A program made the position numbers and the translations under genes. From Rivularia sp. PCC 7116 (GTDB lineage: Bacteria > Cyanobacteriota > Cyanobacteriia > Cyanobacteriales > Nostocaceae), in assembly GCF_000316665.1 (NCBI RefSeq), contig NC_019678.1, positions 1,984,001 through 2,048,000 of the forward strand: a DNA stretch of 64,000 nucleotides. The letters are read 5' to 3'. Positions 50,708 to 59,022 of this stretch are shown here, piece after piece. Numbering within the stretch: position 1 is the stretch's first letter; every line of letters begins with the position of its first letter. The notes under the pieces are model-generated. The model was not told where the DNA came from. It saw only the letters and a program-made list of their open reading frames with translations, and searched no databases.

Positions 50708-50710
50708 CTA

Positions 50711-51968
50711 GGAATTGCTGGAAAATGGTACCTCTACTTCTTCTGGCTCGGGTTGTCCGGGTTCAGCAGGAGGAGGTGCAATTTCATCTCGAAGGAAGGA
50801 TATAGGATTGGCGGCTCGGCTACAGTACTTGATTTATAGTTGTAAGTTTTTATACGGAGTGAGCCAATTTTGAAGCGTTTGCTTCAGTATTTGAGTTAAA
50901 TATGGTAATTTTTGCCGAGCCTAACTCAATAGTATCAAAATCGTAGTTAGATATTTTAGACAAATCGAAATTAATATTTTCAGCTTTTTATAGAATTTTT
51001 GGCTAAAAACATCTACTTAGGCTTGATACCACTCAATTAGACTGCTGCTGCAAATGCTTCTAAAGTAAATAAAAAGCTTAAGTTGGGTGTTAAGTTGTGA
51101 AACTTGCGTTGTGAAAACCGAAGATATATCTAATACTAATTCTTAGATTGTTGAATCAAGCTAGTTAATTGATTTTGCCACAATCTATGTCTTGATAGAT
51201 GTTTATTAACCATACTTGAGGAAACTGCCCTTTGCCCCATAGCCGCTCACTGCCCTTTTTTAATTTAGTGCGATCGCACTTATGAAAAAAGTAATAAAGA
51301 AATTGGATGTACGACAGGTAGTAGGAACTGTGGCTGCACGGCATGGCTTACAAGTCATATTGCGTGTGCGATGCTAGTCTGGATTAGACTTAAAAACTTA
51401 GCTTATAAAATGGGTAAGACTGTTTATAAAATTAAGCATAATTTACTTTCTAATTATCTAATTGAGCAACTAAAACGTCCGGAAGTTGCTATGTCTATAG
51501 TTTAGTTTTTTTGGCGCTCGGTGCGCGCACCATTGCTTGTGCCAGTTGCGTAAGTCCTGATTTCAACGCAATCGCAATATCCGAGTAAGATTAAAACTTT
51601 TTCTTCCCTAGTTCTTCTCTTTTCGATTTTAAATTGATAGTCAGACAACTGATTTTACTGATAATCCTTTTTGTTTAAAATACTTATGGAAAACCAAATC
51701 ACGACCCAAAAGGTTTCTATTGCCAAAGGTGGAGGAGCAATCCAATCATGGCGAATAAATGCCCCCGTTTTGAATTGGGGACCCATTTAAAAATACGGGC
51801 CGTGAGTTCTCCCGCTTGCTTTTAGGTGTAAAGCAACCTAAACCATGATGCTTATCGATTGTATCTGCTACAGCTACTAAAAGCCTGCGCTCACCACTCA
51901 CTAAGTAGAGAAGTGTAGGTAGTTTATCTAACTTATGCCCAGATGAATGTCCTGTTTCAAAAAGTACT
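50711..51968. other. Gene-debris region
   Basis: About 1.26 kb with no intact gene. Short open pieces occur (about 51281-51376, KKVIKKLDVRQVVGTVAA; about 51409-51505), too short to name. One (51686-51790) is annotated separately. It lies inside the decay zone. Confidence 0.4.
51686..51790 (+). pseudogene. Possible remnant of an SpvB/Tc-toxin-type protein start
   Basis: An ATG frame of 34 codons contains TQKVSIAKGGGAIQSW. SpvB and Tc insecticidal-toxin B subunits typically have an S-x-P/A-K-GGGAI segment near their N-terminus. The frame then stops at TAA. The match is 10 residues and from memory only, so this is tentative. Confidence 0.25.
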
Positions 51969-52279
51969 ATGACACAACTTTCTAGTTCTATTGATGTTCC
52001 TCAACTGACCAGACTAAAGGTGGAGCATCACCACCATCATCATGGCGATTGTACCCACACCCACGGGGTCATAGATCCGGAAATTGCTAGTTCTGCCCTA
52101 GGAATCTGGGCTGTGAAATGGTCTTTGGTGGGCTTGCTACTCACTGCCATTGTACAGGCTGCGGTATTCTGGCTTTCTGGTAGTGTTGCTCTCCTCGCCG
52201 ATATAATTCATAACGTAGGGGATGCAATGACCGCCGTGCCTTTGGGTGTGGCGTTTCTAATATCCCGACGGAAGCCAAC
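51969..52279 (+). pseudogene. 5' fragment of a cation diffusion facilitator (CDF) transporter
   Basis: The first about 104 codons are an N-terminal CDF (zinc/cobalt efflux) piece: a His-rich tail (EHHHHHHGDCTHTHG), then LGIWAVKWSLVGLLLTAI, SGSVALLADIIHNVGDA and LISRRKPT. The HxxxD-like metal site (HNVGD) of the second helix is present. After RRKPT the CDF homology ends and the DNA continues as a DUF3604 gene in another frame. In this frame translation would run on to 52367 as unrelated residues. A CDF protein has about 300 residues, so most is missing. Confidence 0.8.
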
Positions 52280-54100
52280 ACCATTTATTCCTTCGATGCA
52301 GGAGCTGCTGGAACTCGTTTGGGACCTGCAGATGCCTATGAATTTGCTCGGGGCAATGAAGTCATAACCGATGCAGGGCAACCCGTGAAGCTTTCCCGTC
52401 CCTTAGATTTTTTGGTTGTTACCGATCACTCGGACGGGTTAGGGGCTTTTTCAAAGTTTTTGTTTAATACTCCCACAGATTGCGGTGCCGCTCAAGAGCA
52501 GGTTGATACCTGGCATGAGATGGTTGTGGCGGGTGGAAATAAGGCAGTTCAAGCTTCATCAGAAATTATTGCAGCTTTTTCCCAAGGGAAATTACCCTCA
52601 TGTCTGTCTCCCTCTGCCGAAGAGTTCCAAACTTTCTGGCAGGAAATAATTGATACGGCAGAAGCTCATAACGATCCGGGTAATTTTACCTCAGTCATCG
52701 GTTATGAGTGGACTTCCCTGCTGGGTGGCAACAACTTACACCGCAACGTCATCTACCGTGATAATGGGGACAAAGCCAATCAGCTGCTTCCCTACACCGC
52801 AGAGCAAAGTACTAATCCAGAAGACCTTTGGAATTGGATGCAAGCTTATGAAAATAAAACGGGTGGGGATGTCCTCGCGATTCCTCACAATGGCAATGTC
52901 AGCAACGGTCTGATGTTTGCTGAAACCGAACTTAATGGTAATCCCTTAACTAAAAACTATGCCCAAAGACGACAGCTTTGGGAACCCATCTATGAAGTCA
53001 CCCAAGTTAAAGGCACCAGTGAGACTCATCCGGAAATATCTCCTGATGATGAATTTGCTGACTTTGAGGTTGCAGGTTGGGATGAAGGCAACCTCACCAT
53101 GAGCTTCAAAAAACCCACTGATCCGGAAGCCCGCAAGAAGATGTTTGAGCATGAGTATGCTCGTCCGGCTCTGAAAAATGGACTGAAATTTGAAGCAAGC
53201 TTGGGTGCTAACCCCTTCAAATTTGGTCTGGCGGGTGCAACAGATTCTCATATTGCCGTGTCGGCGGTAGAAGAAAATAGCTACATGGGTAAGTTTCCCA
53301 ATGAGGCTCCCAGTGCTGAACGGGCAGCAGAAGCTCAAAGTAGCGGTCGTTTGGGATGGCAGTATGGAGCCTCTGGCTTTATGGGAGTTTGGGCGACTAA
53401 AAATACCCGTAAGGCTCTATTCGATGCGATGGAGCGACGAGAAGTGTATGGCACCACCGGACCGCGCATGATGGTACGCTTTTTCGCTGGTTGGAACTTT
53501 AACGACTCGGATTTAGGTCTGGATCTAGCTGAAGTGGGTTACAAGAAGGGCGTTCCCATGGGTACCGATATGACCCGTATGCCGCGAGGAAAAACACCTA
53601 CCTTCTTAGTGGCTGCCTTAAAAGACTCCTTGGGAGCAAACCTCGACCGCATTCAAATTATCAAAGGCTGGCTGGATGCTGAGGGCAACACCCACGAGAA
53701 AATCTATAACGTGAAGGGTTCGGACGGCCGCACCCCCCGTCCTGTCACGGGCAAGTTAACCGATGTTGGCAACACCGTGGACACCGAAACGGCAACCTAT
53801 ACTAACACTATCGGTGACGAGCAACTCGAAGCAGTATGGGAAGACCCCGACTTTGACCGCAGCCAACGGGCGTTTTACTATGCTCGGGTGTTGGAAATTC
53901 CCACTCCCCGTTGGACGGACTACGATAAAGCTTCCTTCGGCGACAAGTGGTGTGCAAAAGCCAAAGATCCAAACGCTTGTGATGATATTCCCCTAACCTT
54001 ACAAGAGCGGGCGTACACTTCTCCCATCTGGTATTCTCCAGCTAAGAGGATCGCACTCCCAAAGCGACCTGCCCAACCTGTTGAAAATGTGGGTCACTAA
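52280..54100 (+). pseudogene. 5'-truncated DUF3604-family protein
   Basis: DUF3604 homology begins at the join (about 52280: TIYSFDAGAAGTRLGPADAY) and continues to the normal end. Family segments: RPLDFLVVTDHSDG, VIGYEWTSLLGGNNLHRNVI, AIPHNGNVSNG and GATDSHIAVSAVEENS. DUF3604 proteins are about 650-700 residues with a signal peptide and are related to PHP-type metal-dependent phosphoesterases; the signal peptide and the first conserved His-containing strand are missing. The only starts available are internal (a TTG at 52319), without a ribosome site. The segment looks richer in GC than its neighbours. It was possibly horizontally acquired and then damaged. The remaining 593 codons are intact. 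Confidence 0.72.
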
Positions 54101-55080
54101 GAACTTTGGGACGGAATCCCGAGTCGCAGGTTGAGAAACATTATTCAACTAAGCTGATGAAGTAAATCTATAACCCTGGCTCACCACAATATCTTGATAA
54201 TGTCAAGACTCATTAATTGTAAGTCCAGCAATAGCGCGATTGGGCGAAGACCACTGCGGTACCGCGCAATCGCTTCTATTTATAACCCAAACTCCGTACT
54301 TCAGGATGTAGTATAGAAAATACAGATTTAATTCCTAATACGAGTAAATAAAAATACTTGAAATATTCAAGTAACTCCTAACTTACACATTTTAAAACCC
54401 TTACCCAATAAGGAGTTAAGCTTTAATCAAAATGTGTTAGTTTCATTGTTGCTAGTGGCGATAGCCGCTAGTCGGGCGCTCGCATTTTGCACTTAACCGA
54501 ATGAAATCTTAAAAGACAAATAAAGAGGATTAAAATATAACTTTACATGAAGCATTAATCATCAGTGTAAATAAGTTATTTATAACACTATATAAAACAA
54601 TTATATTACTTAATTAGGTTTACAAATAATATCAGATGCAGCGATGATGCTGTGCGTCATCGCTGCAATGCGATCGCCAAATTCCAACACCAACTTACAA
54701 TTGCAGAATAAAAACGAATTAACCCTCGAAATTCCTGCCCCAAGAGGCAAATTACGCCCCAAACAGACTGTATTAGGAGAGGTTTATGTCACTCCGTGCC
54801 ACGCTTCACTACCGATATTTTCAGTCGGTTTACTCTCGCGGTGAAGCAGCCCAAAGTGCCCTTGAATCATTAGTTGTAAAAAGTATTTTGTTACGAAATT
54901 TTTTGTGTAGATATGTTATCCAAATAAAATTTTTATGATGTTACGAATAACTACGTCAGCATAGGGATAAATGATTATACATCTTTTCTTTAGATTGTTT
55001 TAATAAATAAATTTATATAACTGAGTATAAATTTATTTTAGAAATAAAAATGTAGTAAAAAAATACTTCAGGAGAATCTT
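54101..55080. other. Intergenic region with a pseudoknot-like repeat set
   Basis: AT-rich. AACTCCT (54373-54379) / AGGAGTT (54411-54417) and ACACATTTT (54385-54393) / AAAATGTGT (54429-54437) are interleaved, as in an H-type pseudoknot. CTAGTGGC / GCCGCTAG near 54454-54473 form another stem. No supported gene; a 66-codon frame at 54644-54844 looks like chance. AGGAGAATCTT at 55070-55080 is the ribosome site of the next gene. Confidence 0.45.
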
Positions 55081-55581
55081 ATGACTGCAATTGTATCTCC
55101 TCTTCCTCTGCAAGAAGGGGCTAACAATCCAAACGTTAATATGGTTCAATATTTTTTACAAACTTTGAAATTATATTCCGAGCCAATTGATGGTGTTTTT
55201 GGTTCTAAAACCAAAGAAGCGGTACTCAAATTTCAAGCAGCTAACGGTTTAAGTCAAGATGGTATCGTTGGGGTAAATACGGCGATCGCCCTCGATAATG
55301 AAGCTTGGGCTGTACAACAAGACTTACTTGAAGAGGGTTTTGCAGGTGAGGGAGTAAAAGGGTTTCAAGAGATGTACAACAGCTACTTTGGTACCCTAGC
55401 CGTGGATGGTGTTTTTGGACCTAAAACCAAAGCGGAAGTGATTAAATTCCAAAAATCGCGCGGTTTAACGGCGGATGGAGTCGTAGGTGCAAAAACTTGG
55501 TCATCATTGCGATCGCTGACTACCCATGATATCCCCACAGACCAACGTATCAGTGCAATCTTCAATGTATCGGATTGTTAA
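55081..55581 (+). CDS. Peptidoglycan-binding protein (two PG_binding_1 domains)
   Basis: A 166-residue protein with two PG_binding_1 repeats (about 10-75 and 82-150): FGSKTKEAVLKFQAANGLSQ with DGIVGVNT, and FGPKTKAEVIKFQKSRGLTA with DGVVGAKT. No signal peptide, membrane helix or catalytic domain is visible. The start ATG lies 7 bases after AGGAGA. A good terminator follows at 55624. It is an intact gene in an otherwise decayed zone; how a peptidoglycan-binding protein without signal peptide would reach the wall is unclear. Confidence 0.88.
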   Translation: MTAIVSPLPLQEGANNPNVNMVQYFLQTLKLYSEPIDGVFGSKTKEAVLKFQAANGLSQDGIVGVNTAIALDNEAWAVQQDLLEEGFAGEGVKGFQEMYNSYFGTLAVDGVFGPKTKAEVIKFQKSRGLTADGVVGAKTWSSLRSLTTHDIPTDQRISAIFNVSDC

Positions 55582-55623
55582 TCATTTAAGTTAATCTGCA
55601 CTTTGAATTTATAAGAAGAATAA

Positions 55624-55658
55624 GAAGACCGATTTTTTTCAGATTGGTCTTCTTTTTT
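55624..55658 (+). terminator. Terminator of the peptidoglycan-binding gene
   Basis: GAAGACCGAT (55624-55633) pairs with ATTGGTCTTC (55643-55652), with one wobble, followed by TTTTTT. Confidence 0.75.
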
Positions 55659-55905
55659 ATAATTTAAATAATGCGACAAAGTTATTTATAGTATGCTCCG
55701 AAAGCTTTTTGATTAATGCATTTTTCAAAGATATATCCTAAAATATCGGGGTTTATTTCATCATCTTTCCCTCTTTTCTCAGTGTTCTGTACCTCTGTGC
55801 GTTTTTTATCGGTAATCATAAAGCCGAGAAGAAAGTAGAATCAAAAAATACCATCGTCGGGTTGTTGGATTACACTGTCGCTTAACCTAACTTACTGGCT
55901 GTGAG
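55659..55905. other. Spacer without features
   Basis: No gene, repeat or RNA seen. Confidence 0.35.
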
Positions 55906-56040
55906 CAAAAACAAAACAGAAACATGGGGAAAAAGAACAATCAGAAATTCGTTCAAATCCCTACGCATAGACTCAAGGAGAGAATTAAGCAGTTATGTGA
56001 ACAATACGGCATTAACTTTATAGAAACGGATATTGTTACA
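55906..56040 (+). pseudogene. TnpB/OrfB transposase fragment (IS200/IS605 or IS1341 type)
   Basis: A 40-codon stretch reads NMGKKNNQKFVQIPTHRLKE, then RIKQLCEQYGINFIET. This is the segment just before the EES-YTSKAS zinc-finger region in cyanobacterial TnpB proteins. An in-frame stop precedes it (55888-55890), and after it the frame runs into unrelated sequence from the neighbouring methyltransferase gene. Neither end of the element is recognisable. It marks the boundary of the lipid-like cluster. Confidence 0.6.
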
Positions 56041-56061
56041 CCTCTAAAAGTTCGTTTTTTT

Positions 56062-56895
56062 TTATTTTTTTATTTTTTTAGCAAGGGCAATTTCGATACT
56101 TTGGTTATCGTGGATAGGAAATAATAAGATATTAATCATTAGGGAAAGCATTTTTGAGGCTTTATGAATCCCAAGTTGTTCAATGAAGGGAGTAAGCCAA
56201 CCATTGTAGTATCCAAAATCAAGAAAATCGTCCAAATTGGCAAAATCGATTTTGGGTTCAAACGTCTCTATCTGGCAGACTTCAAAATCATTTTCCTCCA
56301 ACATTTCTATGACTTCGCTATGCCCTTCAGGACTGGACACGATATCATAATCCAACTTAGAATTTCCGGAAACCCAGTAAATCAATTTACTTGCCAGAGA
56401 ATCTTCGAGTTTTCTCAGGTTGGGGTAGCTAGTCATTGTTTGACCAATCAATGACCAATATCCTCCTTCATCAAGTAAGTTCCAAATTTTGGGAGCTAGT
56501 TCCCTCATCGGGACATAACCTGTTATAAAGTGACTACAAATGAGATCGAATGACCGATTGGCATAATGTTTTTCAAGATTGGTTGCGTCATCAACGATAG
56601 TTCTAAGGTTGGGAATTTTATTCTTTGCAATTTCAAGCATTTTCTCTGAGATATCCACACCAAAGGGGCTGACTTCGCCTTCACATAGTAAAGCGATTTG
56701 CTCCAAAAATGAGCCTGTACCAATACCAATATCAAGAACTTGCAAAGGTGTTTTAGATTGTAAAAGATTTGTATTTTGGAGTTGAATAATTCCTTTTTGA
56801 TAAGTAGAAGCATATATACCTTTAGCATCTATATCAAAATTAGGCGCAATTATTTCATCGTATTGGCGCTGAATTATGTTGTGATTGTATATCAT
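56062..56895 (-). CDS. SAM-dependent class I methyltransferase
   Basis: A 277-residue methyltransferase: a short N-terminal helix, then motif I VLDIGIGTGSFLEQI, motif II GVDISEKMLEIAKNK, motif III ATNLEKHYANRSFDLICS and a C-terminal all-alpha cap (about 200-277). It lacks a membrane helix. The family (UbiE/COQ5-like in layout) gives no substrate. It is the last gene of the minus-strand cluster, 81 bases after the aminotransferase, so it may methylate the product's amino or head group. Its 3' end abuts a TnpB scrap. Confidence 0.85.
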   Translation of the reverse strand: MIYNHNIIQRQYDEIIAPNFDIDAKGIYASTYQKGIIQLQNTNLLQSKTPLQVLDIGIGTGSFLEQIALLCEGEVSPFGVDISEKMLEIAKNKIPNLRTIVDDATNLEKHYANRSFDLICSHFITGYVPMRELAPKIWNLLDEGGYWSLIGQTMTSYPNLRKLEDSLASKLIYWVSGNSKLDYDIVSSPEGHSEVIEMLEENDFEVCQIETFEPKIDFANLDDFLDFGYYNGWLTPFIEQLGIHKASKMLSLMINILLFPIHDNQSIEIALAKKIKK

Positions 56896-56976
56896 TTAAT
56901 TTCAATTTCCTTAATGTTTACTATTGGGATTCAAGTAATATTTGATGCCACTATTAGAGAATATATAAAAGCTCAA

Positions 56977-59007
56977 TTAAATTATTGCATTGATAGCTGA
57001 AGCAAATAGCTGAATGAACGGTTTATTCAATACCTGTGTAATTGTGGAACAAATCTGACTCAGTTCTTCTGGTGTTATAGTTAGTGGTGGAGTAATTTTA
57101 AGTACATTGGTTTCACCCTGACAAAAACCCACTAATACTGGATAGGAAGAGTGTTTAAACATACTGCTAATGTACAGCAAAAACAGTTGTTTGCGAAACC
57201 AGCACTGAGGCCAATTGGTATCATTTAACTCTATTCCAATTAACAAGCCGAATACCCGCACATCTCGGACGGATTTACACGAAGCGAGGCGATCGCACAA
57301 CAATTTTTCGAGCAGTTTTCCTGATTTTGTTACTCGCTCTTCAAGTTTCATCTCTTCAGCCTTGTGTAGCACGTTTAACACCGTGCGGTAGCCAACGGGG
57401 TAGTTATATCGTTCTTGAATCTCTTTGATTAAGCTTGACCCCAGAGCGTTTAATTTCTGCTGAATATTTTCTGTATATTGCACAATGCTAAATGGAAACA
57501 TCATGTCAGAAGTTCCTTTACCTAAAACTAATAAGTCTGGTTTCAAACCATGTAAGAGCGAGCGAGCAAAAAGCCCTGTTCGGAATATTCCCGTTTGCAC
57601 CTCATCAATCAACAGCAAATAGCCATACTTCTCCCGATTTGTCTGGAGATATTTTATCGTTGTCTCTGGTATTGCTCGAACGCCACTTACACCTTGTATT
57701 AACTCAATTTGAACTACCGCTATGGAATACTTCTGCATCACTGCATCTAATTGTGCAACTGCATCCTCAGCAAACGGATCGATATAAACGACATCAGCAT
57801 AGAGTGGATCGATGTTCTGTTTGTATAAACTGCTCCAAGTTCCTGTCAGTGCAAATAGGGTTTTGCCACCAAAGCCACCTTTTAAGACAAGGACATGTCG
57901 CCGAGGATGTTGAGCCGTTAACGCAATTCTGAGGGCGTTTTCCACTCCAGATGCTCCACTGACAGCAGGCACTATATTCTCTATTCCCGTATATTGGTAT
58001 AACAAATTAGTAAGCTCAATTCGCTCATCTTTGTCTTCTATACCTTGTAGTTCTTCTACATAATTTGGTGGATTATGACCTCTAATGCTACAGGCAACAC
58101 CACTGACGCAATCGAAAATTTTGTGACCTCCGGAATATATAAATCCACCAGAAGCCTCAACATCTGCGGTCATAAATTTTAGCAGGGCGGAATTGTATTT
58201 ATTACCAAATATTTTCTTGCGATATTTAATATCGCTGTGTATTAGCTCCAAATCTTCGGCAATACTGTTGAAGAAAATAGCATCTGCATATTCAAGACAA
58301 CGCATAAAGTGCAGACTAGAAACAGTATTAGGTTGAAAAGTTGTTGAGTGGAATGTTTTTTTATTGGGTTGATTCCAATATTGGTAAAGCTTTTTTTGGG
58401 CTGTAAATGCGCCGAAAGGAACCTCGTTATTCACGAATGATTCATCGAAAATTGTGATATCTGGGCTGAGTTGCTTTGCCTTGGTGAATTTTGAATCTCT
58501 TAGTTGAGCAAGGCTCTCGCGACTCACACAGGTGATTATTAAAGCATTATTATGTTCCACCAATTGAAGTATCTTTGTGACTGTATCATCGCACAGTGTA
58601 AGTATGACTAGGAAACCGAAGCTATCCGAAAATCTATTTATGTTTTGAATTTCTTCTGTACTACTAACTACAGTGAGACCGGGCATAAAATCAACATACT
58701 CGCCCCTAACTTTGGTTTTGACGAACGATCCAAGTCTATCCATAGGATCGAAAATCAATCCGTTTGTCGGGCGGTTGGCTAAACTCAAGTTATAGCGGGC
58801 AAGTTTAATTGCACCACTTAGAGCCTCATCAAAACTGTTGGCAAGAAAAGTCTGGTAGTCTTCCTGTTGATTCCATGTAGTTCTCACGTACTCGCTCAAG
58901 CACAAGCAGGTCTGTGCAACATATGGGTTCAGATAAAGTCTGTAGAAGTTGGGGAGCCGATTACGGATTATTTCCTCAAATGTTTCGTTTAGGGAAGGTT
59001 TATGCAT
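56977..59007 (-). CDS. Class III aminotransferase with an extra degenerate aminotransferase half
   Basis: A 676-residue protein. Residues about 290-676 form a complete class III PLP aminotransferase: the phosphate site AVSGASGVENALRIA, LLIDEVQTGIFRTG (Asp at about 468) and the Schiff-base Lys at about 497 in LVLGKGTSD. Residues 1-290 contain what looks like the C-terminal half of a second one: PDITIFDESFVNNEVPFGAF occupies the place of the Lys-containing segment but has no Lys there, followed by TFHSTTFQPNTVSSLHFMRCL as in the HGTTFGGNPLAxAA region. So one active and one degenerate unit are fused. The 15-base gap to the FAD gene indicates an operon. Substrate unknown; in this cluster an amino or keto lipid precursor is likely. 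Confidence 0.82.
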   Translation of the reverse strand: MHKPSLNETFEEIIRNRLPNFYRLYLNPYVAQTCLCLSEYVRTTWNQQEDYQTFLANSFDEALSGAIKLARYNLSLANRPTNGLIFDPMDRLGSFVKTKVRGEYVDFMPGLTVVSSTEEIQNINRFSDSFGFLVILTLCDDTVTKILQLVEHNNALIITCVSRESLAQLRDSKFTKAKQLSPDITIFDESFVNNEVPFGAFTAQKKLYQYWNQPNKKTFHSTTFQPNTVSSLHFMRCLEYADAIFFNSIAEDLELIHSDIKYRKKIFGNKYNSALLKFMTADVEASGGFIYSGGHKIFDCVSGVACSIRGHNPPNYVEELQGIEDKDERIELTNLLYQYTGIENIVPAVSGASGVENALRIALTAQHPRRHVLVLKGGFGGKTLFALTGTWSSLYKQNIDPLYADVVYIDPFAEDAVAQLDAVMQKYSIAVVQIELIQGVSGVRAIPETTIKYLQTNREKYGYLLLIDEVQTGIFRTGLFARSLLHGLKPDLLVLGKGTSDMMFPFSIVQYTENIQQKLNALGSSLIKEIQERYNYPVGYRTVLNVLHKAEEMKLEERVTKSGKLLEKLLCDRLASCKSVRDVRVFGLLIGIELNDTNWPQCWFRKQLFLLYISSMFKHSSYPVLVGFCQGETNVLKITPPLTITPEELSQICSTITQVLNKPFIQLFASAINAII

Positions 59008-59022
59008 ATTTATATATATTTA

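Noticed and set aside
54644-54844. 66-codon frame
   Set aside because: No family, no ribosome site, and an ORF this short is expected by chance.
55924-56124. 66-codon frame as a complete gene
   Set aside because: Only the first about 40 codons match TnpB; the rest is antisense to the methyltransferase gene.
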